NCBI GenBank assembly: GCA_964500215.1
Contig: CAZCNA010000025.1
Location: 1-10,058 of the forward strand
Reading direction: 5' to 3'
Origin: JBDKLC01 sp964500215
GTDB lineage: Bacteria > Patescibacteriota > Minisyncoccia > Phycocordibacterales > CAIZLB01
Length of the DNA stretch: 10,058 nt
Every line of letters begins with the position of its first letter. The stretch's first letter is position 1. The notes below the pieces were generated by a model. The model worked only from the letters and a program-made list of their open reading frames with translations, made no database searches and was not told the origin of the DNA. Both the position numbers and the translations under genes were made by a program. Positions 1 to 6,286 of the stretch are shown here, piece after piece.

Positions 1-591
1 ACTTGCGTAGATTGTGGTGGTACGGGCCAAGTAAACGAGACAAAACGGTCTATTTTTGGCAACTTCTCGAGTACACGAACCTGTTCTAATTGTATTGGTA
101 CAGGTAAAGTGCCAAAGGAAAAGTGTAAAAAATGCCGAGGTGAGGGTACAATCCAAAAGAAAGAGGAGTACGACATCATCATTCCGCCAGGTATCAACGA
201 TGGAGAAATGCTCCGACTCGCAGGTGCTGGTGAAGCGCTCGTCGGTGCTACAGCCGGTGACTTGTACATACGTGTTCATGTAAAGGCAGATGCTGTCTTT
301 ACAAAAGACGGTCATACACTGCTCATGAAGCTTCCACTCAAGCTTACTGAAGCCGTTCTCGGTGGAGATCACACAATCTCTACACTCGACGGAGACCTTA
401 CCATCGCTATACCAGCGGGAATCACGCATGGAGAAATGCTTCGAGTCAAAAACAAGGGCGTTCCACATGACCACGGACGAAACGGGGACAAGAGAGGTGA
501 TCTCATCATCACTGTAACTGTAGATATTCCAAAGAAACTCTCAAAGAAAGCGAAACAACTTCTCGAAGAGCTCAAAGGAGAAGGAATCTAA
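1..591 (+). CDS. dnaJ: Molecular chaperone DnaJ, C-terminal part (5' end outside window)
   Basis: This is the last 196 codons of the Hsp40 co-chaperone that delivers unfolded clients to DnaK and stimulates its ATPase in the cytoplasm. Frame 1 is open from the first base to TAA at 589-591. Three zinc-finger repeats are visible: CVDCGGTG (residues 2-9 of the visible part), CSNCIGTG (28-35) and CKKCRGEG (42-49). They correspond to repeats II, III and IV of the usual four; II and III form one zinc site, and IV pairs with repeat I upstream of the window. The two beta-rich client-binding C-terminal domains follow, with the paired signatures IPPGINDGEMLRLAGAGEA and IPAGITHGEMLRVKNKGVP, and a short dimerisation tail. 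The J-domain with its HPD motif and the G/F linker lie upstream and are unseen. An intrinsic terminator follows directly. Identification is secure; only completeness is unknown. Confidence 0.97.
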   Translation, partial: TCVDCGGTGQVNETKRSIFGNFSSTRTCSNCIGTGKVPKEKCKKCRGEGTIQKKEEYDIIIPPGINDGEMLRLAGAGEALVGATAGDLYIRVHVKADAVFTKDGHTLLMKLPLKLTEAVLGGDHTISTLDGDLTIAIPAGITHGEMLRVKNKGVPHDHGRNGDKRGDLIITVTVDIPKKLSKKAKQLLEELKGEGI

Positions 592-609
592 ACAATTCAA
601 GATAGTATG

Positions 610-646
610 AAAAAATCCTCAATTTAAAATATATTGGGGATTTTTT
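610..646 (+). terminator. Rho-independent terminator after dnaJ
   Basis: A 13-base left arm at 610-622 (AAAAAATCCTCAA) pairs with a right arm at 634-646 (TTGGGGATTTTTT) through one G-U wobble, leaving an 11-base AT-rich loop. The right arm ends in six Ts, and the A-run on the left makes the structure nearly symmetric. It starts 18 bases after the dnaJ stop codon, so it closes the dnaJ transcript and separates it from the next gene's promoter. Confidence 0.85.
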
Positions 647-686
647 CATATGTATTTCACATCCCCAGCTTGTATATAAAAAAGAA

Positions 687-695
687 TGCTATACT
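687..695 (+). promoter_or_regulatory. Extended -10 promoter for the small membrane protein gene
   Basis: TGCTATACT is an extended -10 element (TGn followed by TATACT at 690-695). A TTGTAT at 670-675 is the best -35-like hexamer, but its 14-base spacing is short, so the promoter probably depends on the extended -10. Initiation would be expected near 702, about 17-23 bases before the candidate starts at 719 (GTG) and 725 (ATG). It lies just after the dnaJ terminator, as expected for an independent transcript. Confidence 0.55.
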
Positions 696-718
696 AGAGT
701 ACATACAAATTAATCGTT

Positions 719-1198
719 GTGTTCATGTTCAACATTGCACTTATTATTGTTCTTATCCTATTAGGAATTCTTGCGTTTTACAAAGGAAGGGGAGTTCTCT
801 TTTGTATTATTTCCAGTTTTTATCCTTCCATCATTTTGTATCAGCTTTTTCCATACAAAAAGAATTTTATTTTCTTTACAAGTACAAAAGATCAGCTATT
901 CATTTCGCACGCTCTCATTTTCCTTGTATTTTTCCTCCTCAGTTATTTCATCATGAATAGAACAACACACGCCAGTTCACTCATTCGAGGGGTTTCAGGA
1001 CTTATTGATGCACTTCTTCTCTCTGTATCTATTACCGCTCTCACTGTGGTGCTTTGTCTCCATGTGTTGCCAACAAGAGACATCTTTAACCTTTCAGGTT
1101 CTGTTGAGCGTTTCTTCATCTCTGATTTGGGATACTTCTTGTCGCTCCTCGTACCAATGGCAGTCGTATACCACTTGTCAAAAAAGACATATTATTAG
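719..1198 (+). CDS. Small multi-spanning membrane protein of unknown function (CvpA-like topology)
   Basis: I do not recognise a defined family. The 159-residue product has about five hydrophobic stretches (roughly residues 4-21, 25-43, 62-79, 91-115 and 136-152) separated by short polar loops, so it is very probably an integral inner-membrane protein. The first helix followed by FYKGRGVLFCI is loosely like CvpA-type small membrane proteins, but that is a topology-level resemblance only. The frame opens with GTG at 719; an ATG two codons later (725) would give a start directly at the first helix and is an equally good choice. No Shine-Dalgarno sequence precedes either. The gene stands alone between the dnaJ terminator and the promoter region of the adenylate-forming enzyme, with its own extended -10 just upstream, so no operon partner hints at its job. 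Confidence 0.75.
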   Translation: MFMFNIALIIVLILLGILAFYKGRGVLFCIISSFYPSIILYQLFPYKKNFIFFTSTKDQLFISHALIFLVFFLLSYFIMNRTTHASSLIRGVSGLIDALLLSVSITALTVVLCLHVLPTRDIFNLSGSVERFFISDLGYFLSLLVPMAVVYHLSKKTYY

Positions 1199-1221
1199 CC
1201 AGACAGAGCGCGAGAAGGGAA

Positions 1222-1249
1222 CAATATGGCCAGATTGAGGGCCCTATTG
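1222..1249. repeat. Imperfect inverted repeat (hairpin) between the membrane protein gene and the adenylating enzyme gene
   Basis: CAATATGGCC (1222-1231) and GGCCCTATTG (1240-1249) form a 10-base stem with one mismatch and an 8-base loop. No T-run follows, so it is not a canonical intrinsic terminator. It lies 23 bases after the membrane protein stop and its right arm overlaps the TTGACT -35-like hexamer at 1247-1252. It could be a weak transcript end, an mRNA 3' stabiliser or a repressor operator; the sequence does not decide. Confidence 0.4.
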
Positions 1250-1280
1250 ACTAAATCGCATAAGTTTATTATTATATAAT
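1247..1280 (+). promoter_or_regulatory. Sigma70-type promoter for the PaaK-like gene
   Basis: TTGACT at 1247-1252 is followed after 17 bases by TATTAT at 1270-1275, and a perfect TATAAT overlaps at 1275-1280 (22-base spacing). Either -10 would start transcription near 1282-1288 and give a leader of about 50-57 bases before the ATG at 1339. The 140-base gap after the preceding gene supports an independent promoter here. Confidence 0.55.
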
Positions 1281-1338
1281 CACAATTTTGGTGTTCGTGT
1301 GACAGATACACCGGAAGAAATACCATTTAACCACGTAT

Positions 1339-2889
1339 ATGTCCCGAGCCTTACCCGATCTCACAGCATCTCTTCAAAAAGAAGCAAAGCTTCGCAAAGA
1401 AGCAGCACAAAAACGCCTCGACTTTATTTACGAAAAGAAGAGCGATTATTGGAAAAAAGAACGGGAAACAAGACTTCTCAATCTTTTTCATGCTGCTTCT
1501 ACAAATGTGAAGGCATACAGAGACTTCATCAAGAAAGCTCGCATCAACCCTCACAAAATTACAACGTTCAAAGACTTCCAGACAGTACTTCCAGTAAATA
1601 AAGACAACTACCTCCGAAGTTATCCTTGGGAAAAGCTTTGCATGCCCGGATCACTTACAGAACAATCGCTCGTGCTCACATCTACGTCAGGATCAACAGG
1701 ACGACCATTTTATTTTCCACGAAACGGATTGCTCGATGCACAGTCATCAATTTATCACCAGATGTTCTTGCGAAACAGTACCATTGACCCAGAAAAGTCT
1801 ACACTTATTCTGGTGTGTTTCGGTATGGGGGTATGGATTGGAGGTGTAATCACATATCAGGCCTTCAAATCTATCTCTGAACGAGGCTATCCAATGACTA
1901 TTTTGACACCGGGCGTGAACAAGCGAGAAATTTTTGAAGCTCTCAAAAATATTGGCCCAAAATATGACCAAATCATTATGTGTGGGTATCCACCATTCAT
2001 GAAAGACGTCGTTGACGAAGCTAAAGCAAACGGCGTTCGATGGTCAGACTACAATGTAAAGATGATTTTCGCGGCTGAATCATTCTCTGAACGGTTCCGA
2101 GACTATATCATGCACAAGACAGGTATGAAGAATCCATACCGAGACACAATGAACATTTACGGTAGTGCTGACCTCGGAACAATGGCAGAGGAAACACCAA
2201 TCAGTATTTTGATACGACGTATTGCCCTCAAGCACAAGAATCTCTACAAAAAACTCTTTACAGAAGCAACACGATTGCCAACACTGGCACAATATATTCC
2301 ACAGTTCATCAACTTCGAATGTGTCGACAAGAACGTGTACTGCAGCGGGGATAATGTTCTTCCGCTTGTTCGATATGAAATTGGCGACAACGGTGGAGTA
2401 CATGATTTCAAGGAAGTTGAGGCTATTTTTGCAGAAGAAGGCCTTAACCTCCGAGAAGAGGCCAAAAAGGTGGGGATCGAAGACACCATTGCCGAGCTTC
2501 CATTTGTCTATGTATATGAACGAACAGACCTTTCTACGAAACTCTATGGTGGAATTATTTATCCTGAATACATCAAGGTAGGTCTCCAGGAGCCTCATCT
2601 TGAACAATATATTACAGGTAAATTTACAATGTTCACAAAACACGACCGAAAACAGGATGAATATCTCGAAGTGAATATTGAACTCAAAGAAGGCGTTGAA
2701 GCCTCTGAGGAACTTCACCAGAATGTAAAAAAGTCAATTGTTCATCATCTCATTGAAAAGAGTGCTGAATACAAGAACAACGCTGATTTGTTACCTGGCA
2801 AAGTAGAACCTCGAATTGTATTCTGGTCACACGGACATCCAACACACTTCCAAACTGGTATCAAGCAAAAGTGGGTCAAGAAGGCCTAA
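1339..2889 (+). CDS. PaaK-like adenylate-forming enzyme (phenylacetate-CoA ligase / coenzyme F390 synthetase family)
   Basis: This 516-residue cytoplasmic enzyme belongs to the ANL superfamily, whose members activate a carboxylic acid with ATP and pass the acyl-AMP to a thiol or another acceptor. The phosphate-binding loop TSTSGSTGRPF is at 114-124, the A5-type motif YGSADLGTMAEE at 274-285, the A7-type PLVRYEIGD at 342-350, and an A8 hinge-like ERTDLSTKLYGGIIYP at 394-409. Lysines near the C-terminus (TGIKQKW, 506-512) are candidates for the A10 lysine. The N-terminal 50 residues are charged and helical. ATG 1339 is the only reasonable start: an in-frame TGA lies at 1300-1302 with no start codon between, and there is no Shine-Dalgarno sequence. 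The acid substrate cannot be read from the sequence, and no other phenylacetate-catabolism gene is present. Its neighbours suggest a modification or biosynthetic pathway, so 'phenylacetate' should not be taken literally. Confidence 0.88.
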   Translation: MSRALPDLTASLQKEAKLRKEAAQKRLDFIYEKKSDYWKKERETRLLNLFHAASTNVKAYRDFIKKARINPHKITTFKDFQTVLPVNKDNYLRSYPWEKLCMPGSLTEQSLVLTSTSGSTGRPFYFPRNGLLDAQSSIYHQMFLRNSTIDPEKSTLILVCFGMGVWIGGVITYQAFKSISERGYPMTILTPGVNKREIFEALKNIGPKYDQIIMCGYPPFMKDVVDEAKANGVRWSDYNVKMIFAAESFSERFRDYIMHKTGMKNPYRDTMNIYGSADLGTMAEETPISILIRRIALKHKNLYKKLFTEATRLPTLAQYIPQFINFECVDKNVYCSGDNVLPLVRYEIGDNGGVHDFKEVEAIFAEEGLNLREEAKKVGIEDTIAELPFVYVYERTDLSTKLYGGIIYPEYIKVGLQEPHLEQYITGKFTMFTKHDRKQDEYLEVNIELKEGVEASEELHQNVKKSIVHHLIEKSAEYKNNADLLPGKVEPRIVFWSHGHPTHFQTGIKQKWVKKA

Positions 2890-2899
2890 TTTCTCATTC

Positions 2900-2928
2900 T
2901 TTATATTTCGTCCTAGGTACGCTATAAT
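2900..2928 (+). promoter_or_regulatory. Sigma70-type promoter for the thiF-like operon
   Basis: A perfect TATAAT at 2923-2928 is preceded, 17 bases upstream, by TTTATA at 2900-2905 (four of six matches to TTGACA). Initiation would fall near 2935, leaving a leader of about 18 bases before the ATG at 2954. It occupies the 64-base gap after the PaaK-like gene, where no terminator is seen, so read-through from that gene is also possible. Confidence 0.65.
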
Positions 2929-2953
2929 TGTGTGTACTTAATATATATACACA

Positions 2954-4138
2954 ATGGACGAAACAAAAAAATACATCGACGAATTTCTCACACGAACGAC
3001 AGAATACACACCAACGCTTTTCAATCTCTCAAAACCCGAAGATCAAACAAAGGTACATGAACTCTTTGCACAAGGAAAGATTCAGCATGTATCTGATGAC
3101 TACGAAGAACAGCATCTCGAATTGTTTGGCGTGCAGAATCCATCTCTTGTATATACTCCGAATTTCAAAGAAACATTCGCGGCACATTACGCAGAACTTC
3201 AATCAGCGACACCACTCGTGCAGCAAGGAAACTGGGCGTATTTTCCATGGAGTTCAACACTCGTGCATATTCTTCCAGAAGAGGATTTTCAGCTTGTACG
3301 AACAGCTCGAAATAAAAACCTCATTAATGCAGAAGAACAGAAGGCATTTTATAACGCTACCGTAGGTATCGGTGGTCTTTCTGTGGGCTCAAGTGTGGCA
3401 TTTGCACTCGTTCTCCAAGGTGGGGCAAAGCACATCAAGCTCGCCGATATGGACCGATTGGCTCTCTCAAACACAAACCGAATTCTCATGGGTGTAGATA
3501 ATCTCGGTGTACTCAAGGTAGAAATGGCTGCTCGACGAATTTATGAAATTAATCCATATGCAACGGTTGAAATCTTTCCAGAAGGACTCAATCACGAAAG
3601 TATCGAACGATTCTTTGATGGACTTTCAATTGTTATTGATGAACTTGATAACCTTGCGGTGAAATACCTTATCCGAGAATATGCGAAGAAGCACAAGATT
3701 GCGGTTGTGATGGCTGCAGACAATGGAGACAACGCAGTTGTTGATGTTGAACGATATGACCTCGATCCAAATACACCATTCTTCCATGGACGAATGGGAG
3801 AAGTGTCATACGAGTTGCTTTCTGGTCTCAACAAATTCGAAATTGGTAAAATGATTACAAAGCACGTTGGTCCAGAGAACGTGACAGAACGGATGCAACA
3901 GTCTCTCCTCGAGATGGGAAAGACTATCGTATCGTGGCCACAGCTCGGCGGCGCTGCCCTTATTAATGGCGCCGCCGTCGCATACTGCGTGCGGAAAATC
4001 CTCAACGGTCAAGAAATAGAGGGTAATCGAGCACTCCTTTCTCTTGATGAGAAACTTATACCGAGCTACAATAATCCTGAAGAAGTCGAAAAACGACACC
4101 AAATTTCAGAATCTTTCAAAAAAATATTTGGTCTCTAA
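2954..4138 (+). CDS. ThiF/MoeB-type E1-like adenylyltransferase, Rv1355c ('MoeY') N-terminal type
   Basis: The 394-residue protein has a unique N-terminal part (about 1-130, including NWAYFPWSSTLVHILPEEDF at 93-112), then an E1-like Rossmann ATP-binding core. Visible core residues are the glycine loop GIGGLSVGSSVA (138-149), the acidic strand end LADMD (163-167), SNTNR (172-176) with the arginine that contacts ATP phosphates in MoeB/ThiF, K188, and IDELDN (228-233). Family members adenylate a C-terminal glycine of a ubiquitin-like carrier or a related carboxylate. Zinc CxxC pairs and the catalytic cysteine of MoeB/ThiF are absent: the only cysteine is C345. The arrangement resembles the N-terminal half of mycobacterial Rv1355c, whose C-terminal half is a nitroreductase; here the nitroreductase is the next gene, 15 bases downstream. 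It is first in the five-gene run. The substrate is unknown, and a role in molybdopterin or thiamine synthesis is unlikely given the missing cysteines. Confidence 0.85.
   Translation: MDETKKYIDEFLTRTTEYTPTLFNLSKPEDQTKVHELFAQGKIQHVSDDYEEQHLELFGVQNPSLVYTPNFKETFAAHYAELQSATPLVQQGNWAYFPWSSTLVHILPEEDFQLVRTARNKNLINAEEQKAFYNATVGIGGLSVGSSVAFALVLQGGAKHIKLADMDRLALSNTNRILMGVDNLGVLKVEMAARRIYEINPYATVEIFPEGLNHESIERFFDGLSIVIDELDNLAVKYLIREYAKKHKIAVVMAADNGDNAVVDVERYDLDPNTPFFHGRMGEVSYELLSGLNKFEIGKMITKHVGPENVTERMQQSLLEMGKTIVSWPQLGGAALINGAAVAYCVRKILNGQEIEGNRALLSLDEKLIPSYNNPEEVEKRHQISESFKKIFGL
3947..3976. repeat. GC-rich inverted repeat inside the thiF-like gene
   Basis: GGCGGCGC (3947-3954) and GCGCCGCC (3969-3976) are perfect reverse complements around a 14-base loop, in otherwise AT-leaning coding sequence. 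It encodes the glycine/alanine-rich GGAALINGAAVA stretch, which partly explains the composition. No T-run follows, so it is not a terminator; it may be only a by-product of the protein sequence. Confidence 0.4.
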
Positions 4139-4153
4139 TCTCCCCAAACTACA

Positions 4154-5370
4154 ATGCAACAAGATATTCAAAAGATAATAGAGGATGGTACACTTGCTCC
4201 TTCAGGTGAAAATTGCCAGCCTTGGAAATTCACTGTNNNNNNNNNNNNNNNNNNNNNNNNNNNNNNNNNNNNNNNNNNNNNNNNNNNNNNNNNNNNNNNN
4301 NNNNNNNNNNNNNNNNNNNNNNNNNNNNNNNNNNNNAGGATGGTACACTTGCTCCTTCAGGTGAAAATTGCCAGCCTTGGAAATTCACTGTGCGCGGAAA
4401 TATAATCGAGATATATACTATTCCCGAACTCGATCAATCGCTCTACAATTTTGAACAAAAAGGCTCTCATGTATCTCATGGCGCGCTCATAGAAAATATC
4501 GTCATCAGTGCCTCACAACACGGATACACGACGCAGGTAGAAGTACTACCAAACGCAGAAAACCCTCTTCTTATTGCGATAATTCGCCTCGAAAAAGCTG
4601 AGCCAACTGAACAGCCTCTTTATCCATATCTCGCAGAACGACATACAAATCGTAAATCACATACTACCCAAAAACTCACAGCAGATCAGAAAGCTGGACT
4701 TATTCAGGCTGCGGCTGACACCGGCCTCGGCAGTCTTATCATCAAAGATGACGAGGCCTCAATGAACAAACTAGGTACGGCCCTCGCCGTAAACGAAGAA
4801 GTTCTCTTCGGCAACAAAGCCCTTCATGATTTCTTCTATAGCCATATTCTCTGGAAAGAATCTGAACAACACAAAGCTGGTGGATTCTATATCAAAACAC
4901 TCGAATTTTTGCCTCATCAATTGGGCGCAGTGAAACTTTTCAAAAAGTGGTTCATTCTCAATATATTGAATAAACTCGGTAAGGTGTCTTCAGCTATTGC
5001 AAAGGAAAACGCCGAAAAATACGCAGCTTCCGGCGCTTTGGCTGTCATCGCAGTTCAGGGCAACACTCCCAAAGACTATATCAACGCAGGGAGAATCGTT
5101 GAGCGCGTATGGCTTACTGCCACAAAGCTTGGCCTCAGTGTTCATCCATGCACAGGAGTTCTCTATTTCATGGAGAATATCAAAGGGGGCAATGGTCATG
5201 TCTTTTCACCGCAACATCAAAAAGCAATCGAGAAAGCTTATGGCGACATTTCTGATGTCTTTGGAATCGAAGGCAAAACAGTACCTATGTTGTTTCGTCT
5301 CGGCTTTGCCGAAGCAGCATCCGCTCGTTCTATGCGAATGAAGCCAAACATCCTAATCAAATATGAGTAA
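4154..5370 (+). CDS. Nitroreductase-family (Acg/Rv1355c-type) flavin oxidoreductase, interrupted by an assembly gap
   Basis: Nitroreductase-fold enzymes bind FMN and transfer hydride from NAD(P)H, or act as flavin-storing or flavin-modifying proteins. The start ATG 4154 lies 15 bases after the thiF-like stop and is followed by the signature LAPSGENCQPWKF (14-26). The frame then meets 100 Ns at 4237-4336, and sequence resumes with an exact repeat of the last 55 bases. Deleting one copy plus the Ns (155 bases) yields 354 codons, 353 residues and no frameshift, so the gene is probably intact in the organism. In the merged protein, RHTNRKS (111-117) is typical of Acg-type members, a long helical insert follows at about 163-240, and LFRLGFAEAASARSMR (328-343) closes the fold. 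Length and order match the second half of Rv1355c-type fusions. Its end overlaps the methyltransferase start by 8 bases, implying coupled translation. The substrate is unknown. Confidence 0.85.
4182..4236 (+). repeat. Left copy of the 55-base duplication flanking the N gap
   Basis: These 55 bases (beginning AGGATGGTACACTTGCTCC and ending AAATTCACTGT) are identical to 4337-4391. They abut the N run on its left. The copy encodes the nitroreductase DGTLAPSGENCQPWKFT segment in the correct frame. It is best read as a contig end that overlaps the next contig, not a biological repeat. Confidence 0.95.
4237..4336. other. Assembly gap, exactly 100 Ns
   Basis: One hundred consecutive undetermined bases, the conventional placeholder for a scaffold join of unknown length. 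Both flanks end in the same 55-base sequence, so the real gap length is probably minus 55, meaning the contigs overlap. 55 is a common de Bruijn k-mer size, which fits contigs ending at a shared graph node. Confidence 0.98.
4337..4391 (+). repeat. Right copy of the 55-base duplication flanking the N gap
   Basis: Identical base for base to 4182-4236 and directly adjacent to the right end of the N run. Reading continues from here into the body of the nitroreductase (VRGNIIEIYTIPELDQSL). Only one of the two copies is expected in the genome. Confidence 0.95.
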
Positions 5371-6286
5371 TCACAGACTTCAAGAAATTAATGATACGAT
5401 AGACATCCTCCATTCTTTCAAAAAAGATGCCTTTTATACTGCACATCATTATGCAATCGAACAAAATATCGCATTCTTGGAGGCTATTCGAACAGTTCCT
5501 GCGTATATACGGTGGCTCTTCAAAGTCGCACCTCGTATTGATGGTTCACAGATTGTAGAGCCTACCGATTTTCCTGTCGAAGAATGGGATATCAAAATGC
5601 ACAAACAACTTATTCAAGTCCAACGAGACGTACATATCGGACTCTGTAAGCCTCTCGTCGATGCCATTGTCTCATATATATTGTCTGAAAAGCGTGACCT
5701 CGTTCTTGCTGATCTCGGGGCAGGGGGCATGGAAATAGAGCGACAGATTATTACTCTCTTGCAAGAAAAGAATCACCCCTATCAAACAATATTCGTGGGT
5801 ATTGATAGGTCGCCTACAACACAAAAAATTGCTATAGAGAACCTTCAAACTGTCCCAGGCCTTCATATATATGAGATTGCAGAGCTCACACCGGCAATCA
5901 TCGAAGAACTCAAACGAACAGAACAGGGAACAATCGTCGTGATATGCAAGAATGATATTTTTGGTCTTGCCGCAGATTTTTCAAATACATATTTTGACAT
6001 TGTCTATCACTCACTGTTCAAACATCATCTTACCGATACACAACGGCAGGAACTTTCAACTGTTTTAGAAACAATTTCAAAACACATATACGAATATGAT
6101 GGCTATCGAACTTGGCCAGTCGTCATTCCTCAGTCAATAACAGGGTGGAATCATCCACTCTTTTTGGCAGATACAATACTGTCGTTTTTGCGGTACCCAA
6201 ACAAGGAACAGATTATCGTAGGCAAGGGCACCATCTCATTTTTCAAAAAAACAGGACACTATCTTCTTAAAACAACAACATCATGA
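5363..6286 (+). CDS. Class I SAM-dependent methyltransferase-like protein
   Basis: The 307-residue product carries the nucleotide-binding signature of Rossmann-fold methyltransferases: motif I LADLGAGGME (115-124), the acidic residue after the second strand in FVGIDRS (144-150, D148 expected to hold the SAM ribose), and a motif IV-like strand FDIVYHSLFKHHLTD (211-225), as in enzymes with an 'HHL' segment after strand 4. The first ~90 residues are helical and probably form a cap or substrate-binding part. The C-terminal part (about 245-300) is less typical and holds a tryptophan-containing loop. ATG 5363 overlaps the nitroreductase stop by 8 bases and the TGA at 6284-6286 overlaps the next start as ATGA, so all three genes are probably translated from one message. 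The methyl acceptor is unknown; the context suggests a product or intermediate made by the preceding enzymes. A specific subfamily is not recognised. Confidence 0.8.
   Translation: MSNHRLQEINDTIDILHSFKKDAFYTAHHYAIEQNIAFLEAIRTVPAYIRWLFKVAPRIDGSQIVEPTDFPVEEWDIKMHKQLIQVQRDVHIGLCKPLVDAIVSYILSEKRDLVLADLGAGGMEIERQIITLLQEKNHPYQTIFVGIDRSPTTQKIAIENLQTVPGLHIYEIAELTPAIIEELKRTEQGTIVVICKNDIFGLAADFSNTYFDIVYHSLFKHHLTDTQRQELSTVLETISKHIYEYDGYRTWPVVIPQSITGWNHPLFLADTILSFLRYPNKEQIIVGKGTISFFKKTGHYLLKTTTS

Noticed and set aside
1299..1601. GTG-started frame whose first residues (TDTPEEIPFNHVY) look protein-like, upstream of the PaaK-like start
   Set aside because: It is out of frame with the enzyme and becomes a serine-rich shadow after about 20 codons; joining it would need an unsupported frameshift. 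The enzyme's own ATG at 1339 follows an in-frame stop.
2080..2718. 212-residue open frame on the minus strand
   Set aside because: It lies wholly antisense to the PaaK-like gene, whose motifs are intact; the translation is cysteine- and phenylalanine-rich low-complexity material without recognisable domains.
3592..4005. 137-residue open frame on the minus strand
   Set aside because: Antisense to the conserved E1-like core; serine/arginine-rich translation of the kind produced by reversing CGA- and GAA-rich coding sequence.
4182..4391. Possible genuine tandem repeat, transposition target duplication or CRISPR-like repeat
   Set aside because: Only two copies, flanking an N run of exactly 100, and collapse restores a perfect frame with no extra residues; an assembly overlap explains everything.
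6284..6286. Reading UGA as glycine (code 25 of some Patescibacteria)
   Set aside because: TGA ends the methyltransferase exactly at the ATGA overlap with the kinase start, and the recognised proteins contain no internal TGA, so UGA is a normal stop here.
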